Part shown: piece after piece, positions 1-10,271 of the stretch
Numbering within the stretch: position 1 is the stretch's first letter
Layout: each line of letters starts with the position of its first letter
DNA from: Xestospongia bergquistia
Lineage: Eukaryota; Porifera; Demospongiae; Haplosclerida; Petrosiidae
NCBI GenBank assembly: GCA_963965975.1
Contig: OZ014411.1
Span: 3,457,001 to 3,521,000, forward strand
Reading direction: 5' to 3'
DNA length: 64,000 bases
Notes under the pieces: model-generated
The model's database searches: none
What the model saw: the letters and a program-made list of their open reading frames with translations, nothing else
What the model was told of the DNA's origin: nothing
Position numbers and translations under genes: made by a program

Positions 1-797
1 CGTAACGTATGTCTTGTAATCTTTGCTGGAATACTGGTCGTCAGTCTGCCAACTGTTTCAACTGAATCAGCTAGCACTAACACTGACTGCTCACAATTTA
101 GGACAGTACTTGCAGGAGTCCAAGGTTACATGGTCTACACTGTGAGTACTTTCTATAAGAGTGTTTTCATTATATTAACTCTGCTCTTTTAACACTATTA
201 TTTTAGAATAAATTTTATAATGCAAAGTCAGATATGGAACAACCTGGTAGTCCATATTTCGTTGCTACTAATCTTTTTAAGCCTGGCCTCACGCTTGCAG
301 CTGTGGCTGGTCTCTTGGCACAACCACTGATGCAGCTTCAAGATGATCCAATGGCACTGAACTATCCTGGATTTGCTGGTATGAACTTTCCAGGACTTTT
401 TGGGAATATGCTCTTAAAAATATTAGAACAGACCTGTCATTGGGTTAGTTCTTATATATAGCTGCTATATAACATTAACAATCTCTCTATCCTCAATCTT
501 ATACAGTTAACGACTTATCCAAATTATGCTCTCACCCTTCGATACAATGTCAATTGCAGTGACCCTGCTGAAATGATCATGTTTTCTCAATGGGCAATGC
601 TTGAACCAATCTTAGAAGATATCAACCGCAATTTTGCTCCAGTATTTAATTCGGTGGGTTGTAGCAGTTTAGACTATGACATTTGGATTCAAAACCATAC
701 GTACCCTCAATTTCAACCTGAGATTGAGTATCTTATTGACCTTGTTGAAAATCATGAACACCAAGGTAAGAAGAAGCGCCGAAGAAAACGTCGATAA
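1..797 (+). CDS. Secreted protein of unknown family, copy A (start lies just outside the window)
   Basis: Exons are 1-141, 207-443 and 507-797. All introns are phase 0 and short (65 and 63 nt; GTGAGT..TTTTAG and GTTAGT..ATACAG). The first base is codon 3; the two missing codons are seen as Met-Lys in the other copies. The full product is 224 residues: a signal peptide of about 22 residues, a Ser/Thr-rich mature start, a Gly/Pro-rich hydrophobic middle (exon 2), and an exon 3 segment with sequons NCS and NHT. The tail is nine basic residues (KKKRRRKRR). The mature part has four Cys (DCS, TCH, NCS, GCS). I do not recognise the family. Copy A has Thr where the others have Met at the second residue of exon 3. 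The base GGTAAGAAG before the tail resembles a donor site, so a third intron removing the basic tail is possible. Confidence 0.8.
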
Positions 798-1406
798 GAA
801 GAATTCTATTGTCTACAGCAACAAACATTGTCTAATGACTTTAAAATGTCATAAATGCATGCATCATTATAAATTGATTTCTTACAAGTTAAATGATTGC
901 ATTATTTTGATAATTTATATAAAAATAATTTATTAAATATAAACAGAATGACTATTAACTTATAGTATTTAAATATAAGCTCTTTACTAATGCTGTTATT
1001 ATGATAATATTAATGTTAATACAACAATTACATCTCAGTACATTTGGAATATTAGTTGCATGTGTATCTATCAGTAATTGGCATTGTTATTTGATAAGCA
1101 GCTAAACATTAAATATGTTTAATTCAGATCAATATGGATGATTTAGTGATATAACATCAATTTGAATCAATGTAAACCTTCATATTATTTTTGATAATAA
1201 ACATTTTATAATTGCTCCTTGGGCTTCGTATACTGCATGTTTAACTATTAATTTATGTTTCTATTAGCTAGTTATGCATTCAAGTTAAATCTTTACTTAA
1301 ACTGACTGATCAATTTATGTTAAAGTCATTTTCATGTCAGTTGGATCCCACTAATTGAAAAGAGAAAAACTTAAGTATAAGTCTGTTCAAAATATAACAT
1401 TATAAT

Positions 1407-1522
1407 ACATTTGGATTCAAAACCATACCTACCCTCAATTTCAACCTGAAATTGAGTATCTTATTGACCTGGTTCAAAATCATGAACACCAAAATAAGAA
1501 GCGCCGAAGAAAACGTCGATAA
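1407..1522 (+). pseudogene. Truncated exon 3 relic of the secreted-protein gene
   Basis: This fragment matches the last 37 or so codons of exon 3, from the ACATTTGGATTC region to the TAA stop, followed by the usual 3' flank. It has lost the GGTAAG hexamer before the basic tail and has no exon 1, exon 2 or upstream half of exon 3. It carries the CTGGTTCAA variant seen in copies E, F and G, unlike its neighbour copy A. It marks a breakpoint inside the spacer. Confidence 0.85.
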
Positions 1523-2257
1523 GAAGAACACTATTGTCTACAGCAGCAAACATTGTCTAATGACTTTAAAATGTCATAAATGCATGCATCATTATAAATT
1601 GATTTCTTACAGTTAAATGATTGCATTATTTTGATAATTTATATAAAAATAATTTATTGAAAATAAACAGAATGACTATTAACTTATAGTATTTAAATAT
1701 AATATTATTGATATAACATCAATTTGAATCAATGAAAACCTTCATATTATCTTTGTTAAGAAACGTTTTGTAATTGCTCCTTGGGCTTTGTATACTGCAT
1801 GTTTAACTATTAATTTATGTTTCTAATAACTATTTATACATACATCTTTGATGGATCAATTTATGTTAATGCCATTTTGATGTCAATGGGATGTCAGCCA
1901 TTTTATTTATTGAGATGAATTTAACTATAAGGCTGTTTAAAATATAACATTTGATATATTTTGAACAGCCTTTTACTTAAATTTCTATAGGACTGTTTGC
2001 CTCAAAACTCTGCTGCAATTATTGTGAAAAATAATCCTATTTACCAGATATTGTTGTAACTATGTAAGGATGTCCTTATTACCATTCTTAATTTTCGCTT
2101 CTATGAGATTTTTTATCACATATCTATATTAACGATTTCTTTCAGAAATATTGTTTACTTGTAACATTATAAGATAGTCTGACAATATAACAGAGTGTAG
2201 CAAGAGAGTGTAGCAATGTTAACTGACCATTTATTAGGAAAAGGATCATGCAATGGA

Positions 2258-2395
2258 ACACATCACTATCGTGTTTCCAAAAAGAAAGATAGAAAGGTTT
2301 GTAGAAGTAAAAAGAAACCACAAAAGAAACAATCATTTACTATTAGTCATTACTTTAATCAAACTTTTAAAGGCATTATGGAAACTATATGTTAG
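2258..2395 (+). pseudogene. GT92 3'-end fragment in the A-B spacer
   Basis: The fragment encodes the last ~45 residues of the GT92 gene at 35549-36679, from HHYRVS to METIC and its stop, nearly unchanged. Upstream of the histidines the similarity stops abruptly and is replaced by array sequence. Downstream, the GT92 3' flank continues to about 3650. It is not expressible as an enzyme, because the catalytic region is absent. Confidence 0.88.
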
Positions 2396-3730
2396 TTATA
2401 ATTAGTTCATTGTTTAAATTTTTTTCCTTGTTGTATATCTGCTTAATTTATTTTGTTTATCCTTTTTATACTTTTACAGTTTAACTACCCTATATATATA
2501 ATGTATAGCAACTTCATATAACAGTGAAGTGTCTGTTTCAATAATTTCAATTTCCTTTAATGATAAAAACTTTCGTTTCTGTTTGTAATAGTATTCATAG
2601 AAACTATTTAAATGTTTTATATGATTTGTATATAGCTACTTTCAAATATACTTGTCTATACTTCATAATTTAATCACGGCATATAATTATGCTTTTCTAT
2701 TGTCCTTGTTATATTCATCGCCTTTATTGTATTAAAGGGTATCTCCTCATAGCTTGTACTCTGAACTAAACTGTATTAATTCAGAGTAACAGGGTTAAGT
2801 TATTGTATGACATGTAATGTATTAATTGACTTATTACATGGCAAGTTTCTCAAGTAAATGACTATAATAAATAAAATTTCTTTATTTGTCTGGCATCTCT
2901 GGCTGGCATCATAGACTAATTAATAAAATACAACTACCTCATTGGTGCCACAAGAAAAGAAGTTGAAATACTCTTCGTAGATGGAAGGATACCTAGCATT
3001 GTGATCTGTTAGAAGAACTGCTGACGCAGTATTGATTACTATTATCTGTATGCAATTGACAGGAACATGTTTTTGTGCTAATGTGATCATTGCACTAATG
3101 AATACTGTGAGCTTAACTAATTGAACTATAAATACTTTGGTATATTTATTATTATGAATGACAACACCCACAGAGAGTAATTCCAAGTATTATATATAGC
3201 TTGGATTTAATATCTGTGGATGTGGTAATGAACAAAGTACTCATGATCATGTTCAATATTAATTAATTCAGATATGTTAGCCCAGATACAAATCTCACTT
3301 AATTGCACTGAGCCTAACAAGAACTCAATTAGGACTTCAGCCTATGTCTGCCATGCACAATGTGACAAATCTTTCCTTCATCTACAGCTCCCTAATGAGA
3401 TTACACATGTTCAAGTGATGTGCCTCTTCACATTCAGTAGTACAACTTTCATTACAACATTTATGTTCAATGCCAAACAATTAACAAACCTTGAACTCCA
3501 CATTTACTTTATTTAACATTTAAATAATAATATTAATAACCATGTTGTATTCATCATACTATGGGAAAACAATCAAATGTATTATGTTGTGTTTTTATAT
3601 TAATACAATCTGATTTCACTGTCACATGTAGTTGCTATTCTTGATGTATAATTACAATGATTAAGTTTGCAAAAATATATCAAGGCATTAACAATAAAGT
3701 AAAGAATGCTATAAAATTAATTATGACTTA
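2396..3730. repeat. Copy of the GT92 3'-flanking spacer
   Basis: This stretch is repeated in inverse orientation at about 17.9-19.13 kb and 34.2-35.5 kb. It contains small open frames (3274-3516 plus, 2920-3186 minus) that are shared among copies. Their differences are no more constrained than in neighbouring non-coding DNA, and the frames break in some copies, so I do not call them genes. Confidence 0.75.
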
Positions 3731-3992
3731 CATAATTATAGTTTCCATAATACCTTTAAAAGTTTGCTTAAAGTATAGACTAATAATAAATGATAGTTTC
3801 TTTTGCGTGTTTTTTTTAAAATTGACTACCAGATTGTTCCATATATGACTTTGCATAATATAATCTATTTTAAAATAATAGGAATGAGTTGATACAATGA
3901 AAACAATCTTATATAAACTACTCACAGTGTAGACCATATAAGCTTGGACTCCTGGAAGTACATTACTAAATGCTGCACAGTCAGTGTTTAAG
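3731..3992 (-). pseudogene. Chimeric relic: secreted-gene exon 1/intron 1/exon 2 start joined to GT92 3' end
   Basis: Read on the minus strand, 3992-3921 matches the end of exon 1 (ACACTGACTG through GTCTACACTGTGAGT). The first intron and the start of exon 2 (ATGCAAAGTCATATATGGAAC) follow. The sequence then passes directly into a diverged GT92 C-terminal end (AAACTTTTAAAGGTATTATG). The same chimera occurs at 17.6-17.9 kb and 33.95-34.2 kb. It is more diverged than the seven intact copies, so it is an older event that was copied along with the array. Confidence 0.82.
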
Positions 3993-4977
3993 CTAGGTGA
4001 CGTTCAATCTTTCAGAAAGGGAGAGAGGGTTGGTCCAGAGAGGGATGGTCTATTGTCATTTCAAATATCAATTATAAATATATATTATGTAGCTTCTGTC
4101 TTTCCAACTTTGCTCTTCACCTCTTTAACTAAAATTGGCCATGTACTCCAAACAATACATTCTAACATTTACTAGCTGTTACAGTTATAATTTTTTTATT
4201 AATACTAATTAAATGACTAATAAAATTTACTATATATATTGTTATGATAATTGATTATATAAACTATTGTATATAAATTGTGAACTCAGGATATTTTTAA
4301 TTTTAACTAAATGAGATTAATTAAACAAGAAGTCTACTAATAGAAGTGTATAGAAAAGAGCGTTCTACAAGAAAAGAGCCTTTAGTGATTTTCAAAACAT
4401 CATCGAGACAATTTGTACTAATTGCATTACTTTTTTTTTAAGAACACTAAATAAAAATCCCTTTCCTGACTTGTACTAGCAGTCTTCTTGGTTGTTTAAT
4501 TTCATTTACAAAATTGTTATATTCAATTTACATAGAGTAGTTTATACAAACAATTGTCATAGAATTCATATCAAATTTCATCAGTCAACTTCTTAAACAT
4601 TTTAAGACAATTTATTTTTAATACAACAAGTTCATAGGAAAAACAACATTAACATTTTAGAAAAAGGGATCATTCATCAAACTCAATCACAATGTTAAAC
4701 TTCAACAATAGCTTTACCTCATTAAATTGATTTAATAGCACCCCTTTGTACCCTGTATATAGTTTGATGTTACATTTTAAAAATATTTTTGCATTAAAGA
4801 GAGTAATTTCTCCAAAAAGTAAAACAGATTATTTATAAAAAACACAATAGATGTTAAATATTAAAACTTGAATTAAATGTTTCAAACCTCTATATGTGTA
4901 CAATGTCTAATGTATTGTTTCAAATTGTAATTTGGATTTATTGTTTCTATAGTTATCACACTAATATGTAATATATA

Positions 4978-5377
4978 GAGTAAATTACACAAGATCGGGC
5001 GGATCACTTTCGGCCGCCTCCCACAGGACAAACGTGCGAAAGAACGAACTTCTTTACCCTGCTACCATAAAGTATAATCCTTTACTTGTTTATTCTGATA
5101 CCTTTGATAATTTCTTATCTTTACTGTGCGGAGCAACAAAGTTTATAAAAAATATTTCGGGCACATGCGTAGGCGGACAACAATAATGTCAATTCGTACG
5201 AGTGGCAAAACTCTTCTCACGATCAAGCAAACTGAGAAAGCTATGGCTGGCAGGACTGATTGATGACTGAACTACAACACCATAGCCAAACCATTTCTTT
5301 CAGCAAGGAGTTCACGTCTCCAAAGAGCAAAAGATCTGAATGGGTGTGGACATGAGTATTCGGACACACCTTCATCA
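4978..5377 (+). repeat. Left terminal inverted repeat of the pogo-like element
   Basis: It pairs with 9850-10249 in reverse complement over 400 bp; I saw one mismatch by eye (near 5259). It is richer in G+C than its surroundings and ends inward at ACACACCTTCATCA. Confidence 0.93.
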
Positions 5378-5599
5378 ATGATGGTCTAGCTCTATAATTA
5401 TTCAACTGGTACGTTTATAGTCGTAATGGACACAACTGTCTTCTAATGGCTTTTGAAATGTAGAACTTTAGACATCAAATAATTTAGAGTTTGCATGCAG
5501 TGCGCTGTGGTGTTAGAGATGGTGTATCTCAGTGATGTATGCAAGTTGAATGCAATGCTTGTCATTTGAGACTGCAGTCAAAAACCATTAATACAAAAA

Positions 5600-8500
5600 T
5601 TAACAGTTTTCACAAACATAATTAAAGTCTTTTCTCTTGGCAACAGTGTATAATACATTGACACAACTGCAATGGTACCACTGCAGGCAATTCGAACAAT
5701 TCACCCAAGTGGTTGCCCTTGGATGAGCACAAGGTTTATGTAGGCAATTATTAACTAGAATAGAAACTATTAATGATAACTGGCCAATAAAATTCATTTC
5801 ACCTCTAACACTTTTCTTCATTTCCTTAGATGTAGCTTTAAGAGTACAAGTGCCATAAGTGCCTAGATAGTAATAGCAATTTGTGACAAAAACACTGACA
5901 AGTTAACATACCTGTTGATGAAGGTTCAGCAGTAGCTTTAGCATGTGTGAGACTACAAGTGCTATTAGTGCCTAGATAGTAATACCAACTTGTGACAGGA
6001 ACACTGACAACTTAACATACCTGTTGTTGAAGCTGTAGCTTTAGCACGAGTGAGACTACGAGTGCTATTAGTGCCTAGATAGTAATACCAATTTGTGACA
6101 GAAACACTGACAACTTAACATACCTGTTGTTGAAGCTGTAGCTTTAGCACGAGTGAGACTACAAGTGCTATAAGTGCCTAGATAGTAATACCAATTTGTG
6201 ACAGGAACACTGACAACTTAACATACCTGTTGTTGAAGCTGTAGCTTTAGCACGAGTGAGACTACGAGTGCTATAAGTGCCTAGATAGTAATACCAATTT
6301 GTGACAGAAACACTGACAAGTTAACATACCTGTTGATGAAGGTTCAGCAGTAGATTTAGCACGTGTGAGACTACGAGTGCTATTAGTGCCTAGATAGTAA
6401 TACCAATTTGTGACAGGAACACTGACAACTTAACATACCTGTTGTTAAAGCTGTAGCTTTAGCACGAGTGAGACTACGAGTGCTATAAGTGCCTAGATAG
6501 TAATACCAATTTGTGACAGGAACACTGACAACTTAACATACCTGTTGTTGAAGCTGTAGCTTTAGCACGAGTGAGACTACGAGTGCTATTAGTGCCTAGA
6601 TAGTAATACCAATTTGTGACAGAAACAGTGACAAGTTAACATACCTGTTGATGAAGGTTCAGCAGTAGCTTTAGCATGTGTGAGACTACAAGTGCTATCA
6701 GTGCCTAGATAGTAATACCAATTTGTGACAGGAACACTAACAACTTAACATACCTGTTGTTGAAGCAGTAGCTTTAGCACGTGTGAGACTACGAGTGCTA
6801 TTACTGCCTAGATAGTAATACCAATTTGTGACAGAAACACTGACAAGTTAACATACTTGTTGATGAAGGTTCAGCAGTAGCTTTAGGACGTGTGAGACTA
6901 CGAGTGCTATCAGTGCCTAGATAGTAATACCAATTTGTGACAGAAACACTGACAAGTTAATATATTGTACCTGTTAAAGAAGAAGGTTCGGCAACAGCTT
7001 CAGCACATGTGAGAGTAGTGGTAAATATATCAGAAAAAGTAGAGTGGTAAAAACCTACAAGTGCAACTTTCCAGTACATGATTATTTATATAATACCGTA
7101 AATCTGGAATATTTCATGTTGAAAAATATTCACGTATTAAATTTTTTCTTTGATTTATTTTCATATATTCCATTGTTCCACCATATTGCACATGCGCATA
7201 AATTAATATTTGCTTAAATAATTTTTGTACATCATCACAAGTACAAAAAACTACGTAATGACGAAATTCTCCTGATTTACGGTACCTTCATTAGAAATGT
7301 TTCCCAGTGATTGATTATCTCCAAAGATAGGAAGAAGCAAGCTACATGTACCAGTGCATGTTGTATGGTGTTACTTGACACTCACAATGCTTACCATCAT
7401 CAAAGCTAGAATGCAATTGAGAACCTCTTCTACATGTTGAAGACTTTTCAAGGGGTGCACTTCCTATTATTAATAATACTAACACAAAAGGTCCTTTTTC
7501 TTACGTTTATTCAATTTTTTAATCCTGGCTTGATCTAATGAGATATAAATGCGATTACATGTATTGGGATATCAACAATCTTACTTCTCTTCTCCTTTCG
7601 TTCATCCCTTTTTCTCAGTTCTTCCTGCTTCTTCCTTTCCTTTTCTTCTATAGCTCTGAGATTCTCTTCACTAGTCAAAACTTCTCCACTATGTTTTGGT
7701 GGTATAACTGGAAGCTTACAAAAGGGTACAGGTCTTTCTTCATTTATGACTTTTGAAAGAGTAGACGATCGTTGGAGATTGGCAGGGTGTTCAAATTGTT
7801 TTGGAGGAACATAGAGAAATGGAAGCATAGTATAGTCATTGCAAATACTCTTTTGAGACTGACAATTGAATACAGGTACCACTACTTGAAATGTATCGGG
7901 AGTGCAGGATGGATACATGTAAGGATTAAATGCAGGAACCAATGAATGTGTAGCCATATCACTGTTAACAAGTGTGATATCATGTGACAAAGGAGAACCT
8001 AGATTGGCCTCTGGATTAGCATCAACAACTGATGCATTTCTTTCCATGAATTGTAACGATTATCAGAATCTCTATCATAACCTTCTTCAAATCTTCTCTG
8101 AAAACGTAACTCTTCTTCCTGTGTGAATTCAGGAACAGCAGATCTGCGTTGTTGCCGCACAGGGCTATACAGTGGTATAAACTTCAACCCAGTGCGCTGT
8201 GCAAGAGTACTGGTGGTTGTATCTTTCACCAGTGGAACAATCATATCCCTCTTCAAGGGGTAAATCCCTGTACACTTGAAACCAGCCTGAATATTTTTTA
8301 AAGTCATTGAATGCATCCATGCTTCACCAAACAATTTGGAAAACGTGAACCTGCTAACAACCTTCCCAGGATTGTCAGCCAAAAACTTCCGACACACTTC
8401 TTTCCAAGAGGTTTTTAATGGACCAAATGGGCCCTTATCTAGTGGTTGTGTTTTGTGTGATGAATGAGGTGGTAGACAGAAAATTATCATTTTCTCCTCA

Positions 8501-9610
8501 GCAGCTTTACTGATAATGGAAGGATTGTAATGTGATGAGTGGCCATCTAGTAATAGGAGTAGAGGACGAGCAGCAGGAGCATGAGGCAAAAAGTGATGTA
8601 CAAACCATAAATCAAATAATTCACTAGTTATCCACCCTGAATCTGAGAGACCATACATAGTCCCAGGGACCTCACCATCACACATTGCTGGTCTAAGACA
8701 TTTCCTGTCAAACAGCACAAAAGGTGGCAAACAATATCCAGCAGCATTACAACAAGCAAGGACAGTCATCTGGGTTTTATTTCCCGTTGTTACTGCTCTC
8801 GGATGTTTGATACCTTTAGCCACTATGCCCTTTGGAAACTTTGGATTGAGAGGCATTCCCGTTTCGTCGCAATTAAATATCTGATTAGGTTTTGAAACAA
8901 GGTCATTATCCAGAACTGTCTGCTCTAGTAAATCAAAGTAATTACTTAATACATCAAGAGTGCATGCTGCTGCACGATTATTGGCAAGTTGCTCAGTGGT
9001 CCGAAGTGAAATTTCGGAATGCCGCTTCTTAAAACCTTCCCACCACCCACTGGACATTGTTACATTTTTGCCTTTTTGGTTAACTGCAATTTGAACTAAT
9101 GACAAGACTTCCTTTCTTGTTCGTGGGAATCCAATCTTTGCTGTTTCCAAAATAAAGGATACCAACTCTTCTTCTTCACTTTCTGTCAAATACCTTTGAC
9201 CACTTTTACTACCACTTATTACCTTTCCGGACACGTGATCTTGTAGCGTAGATTTGGGTATTTGGTACTCCTCTGCTGCTTGTCTAATAGATATGCCATC
9301 TTTAACAGCACTGCATGCAAATTCTAAATCGCTTAATGTCCAAGTCCTATATTTTGTAGGCCGAGTAGAAGACGATGGAATAATAGATGTTGAGCAAAAT
9401 ATACGTTCACATAAGGGAAGTGTTTTGTCCTTTACGACTAGATAAAATAATTATAATAACACAAACATTGACAAGTTAACATACTTGTTGATGAAGAAGT
9501 AACTTTAGCATGAGTGAGACTATGAATGCTACTAGTATCTAGATAATAATTAATAGTAACATAAACACTAGTAAGTTAAACATACCTGTTAATGTATAAC
9601 CTTCAGCCAT
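5600..9610 (-). CDS. Pogo/Tigger-type transposase with tandemly duplicated linker exons and a C-terminal PHD-like finger
   Basis: Minus-strand exons, all joined in phase 1: 9610-9586 (ATG, MAEGYTLT), 9538-9485, 9437-7585, 7463-7395, 7318-7286, 7054-6971, then ten small exons (first 6916-6857, last 5971-5912) and a final exon 5862-5600. Exon 3 encodes a psq-type helix-turn-helix (WTLSDLEF to KSTLQDH), a CENP-B-type domain, and a DDE domain. The DDE motifs are NCDETG (about 8868), LLLLDGHSSHY (about 8550) and QPLDKG (about 8440), the DDD triad of the pogo group. The C-terminus has C-x4-C-x10-C-x2-C-x4-H-x2-C-x17-C-x2-C with WYH, a PHD pattern. One apparent single-base frameshift near 8030-8050 splits exon 3 into overlapping frames (9437-7999 and 8047-7535), so this copy may be inactive unless it is a sequence error. 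Confidence 0.8.
5862..6964 (-). repeat. Tandem array of exon-intron units (103/109 bp) inside the transposase gene
   Basis: The repeat unit is an exon of 54 or 60 bp plus a constant 49-bp intron (GTATGTTAAG to ACTATCTAG). Exon starts on the minus strand are 6916, 6807, 6704, 6595, 6492, 6389, 6280, 6177, 6074 and 5971, and the head of the last exon (5862) is a diverged unit. Sizes in transcript order are 60, 54, 60, 54, 54, 60, 54, 54, 54, 60. Each encodes 18 or 20 residues of the type TNSTRSLTRAKATASTT. All ten are open in the one frame that connects the DDE part to the PHD finger, and exon 2 (9538-9485) is a further relative. Confidence 0.9.
7096..7282. mobile_element. Small MITE-like inverted-repeat element in a transposase intron
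   Basis: Ends read CCGTAAATCTGGAATATTTC and, on the other strand, CCGTAAATCAGGAGAATTTC, and both are flanked by TA. Length is about 187 bp and there is no coding capacity. It begins right at the donor site of the 7318-7286 exon, so the TA-CCG end supplies part of the GTACCG donor. A Tc1/mariner-related MITE is likely from the TA target, but I cannot name a family. Confidence 0.6.
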
Positions 9611-9639
9611 AGCTTTAGAGAGTGACCACGTTAAGAGAC

Positions 9640-9845
9640 CACGTTGACAGCAAAGGCTAGCAAAGGCCACAATGAGAGCAACAACCACGTTGAGAGCAAA
9701 TGCCACAATGAGAGTGAACACGTTGAGAGTAAAGACCACAATGACGTTGAGAGCAAAGTTAAAGGTGAGAATGAGAGCAATAATGAGAGCAATAGCCAAT
9801 TTGAGAGCAAAGTGCAAACACGTTGAGCCACGTTGAGAGCACGCT
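9640..9845. repeat. Degenerate short tandem repeat upstream of the transposase start
   Basis: The motif GAGAGCAA/CCACGTTGAGAGC recurs irregularly about every 15-30 bp. It lies between the right inverted repeat and the first coding exon, in the transposase 5' untranslated region or promoter. The frames open here on both strands come from the repeat, not from genes. Confidence 0.65.
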
Positions 9846-9849
9846 ACAC

Positions 9850-10249
9850 TGATGAAGGTGTGTCCGAATACTCATGTCCACACCCATTCAGATCTTTTGC
9901 TCTTTGGAGACGTGAACTCCTTGCTGAAAGAAATGGTTTGGCTATGGTGTTGTAGTTCAGTCATCAATCAATCCTGCCAGCCATAGCTTTCTCAGTTTGC
10001 TTGATCGTGAGAAGAGTTTTGCCACTCGTACGAATTGACATTATTGTTGTCCGCCTACGCATGTGCCCGAAATATTTTTTATAAACTTTGTTGCTCCGCA
10101 CAGTAAAGATAAGAAATTATCAAAGGTATCAGAATAAACAAGTAAAGGATTATACTTTATGGTAGCAGGGTAAAGAAGTTCGTTCTTTCGCACGTTTGTC
10201 CTGTGGGAGGCGGCCGAAAGTGATCCGCCCGATCTTGTGTAATTTACTC
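9850..10249 (-). repeat. Right terminal inverted repeat of the pogo-like element
   Basis: Reverse complement of 4978-5377. It lies 5' of the transposase gene, so it probably holds the promoter. No obvious TATA box was identified by eye. Confidence 0.93.
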
Positions 10250-10271
10250 TATATATATATATATATATATA
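10250..10271. repeat. (TA)n at the pogo insertion target
   Basis: Remaining half of the AT microsatellite into which the pogo-like element inserted; the other remnant is the ATATATA at 4971-4977. Confidence 0.85.

Larger units (their letters stand above)
4978..10249 (-). mobile_element. Pogo-like DNA transposon with 400-bp terminal inverted repeats
   Basis: The element is about 5.27 kb, bounded by long near-perfect inverted repeats starting GAGTAAATTACACAAGATCG. It is flanked by TA on both sides (4976-4977 and 10250-10251), the target duplication expected for the Tc1/mariner-pogo superfamily. The flanks join as a (TA)n tract in the matching spacer at 16623-16658, which is an empty site. The interior holds one multi-exon transposase gene on the minus strand and a small nested inverted-repeat element (7096-7282). 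Confidence 0.93.

Noticed and set aside
2920-3186. 88-codon minus-strand frame with a related frame at 34756 (plus)
   Set aside because: The frame is broken in the other spacer copies, so it is not under visible coding constraint.
3274-3516. 80-codon plus-strand frame repeated at 18357 and 34668 (minus) in three spacers
   Set aside because: The conservation is shared by neighbouring non-coding spacer DNA, one copy has lost the stop, and I recognise no domain or splice context.
5862-6964. Regular repeat that could be mistaken for a CRISPR array or satellite
   Set aside because: Units are nearly identical throughout without unique spacers, and they resolve into exons and introns of the transposase gene.
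9539-9831. Frames on both strands rich in Leu/Ser or Glu/Ser/Asn
   Set aside because: They come from the short tandem repeat and the first transposase exon, not from independent genes.
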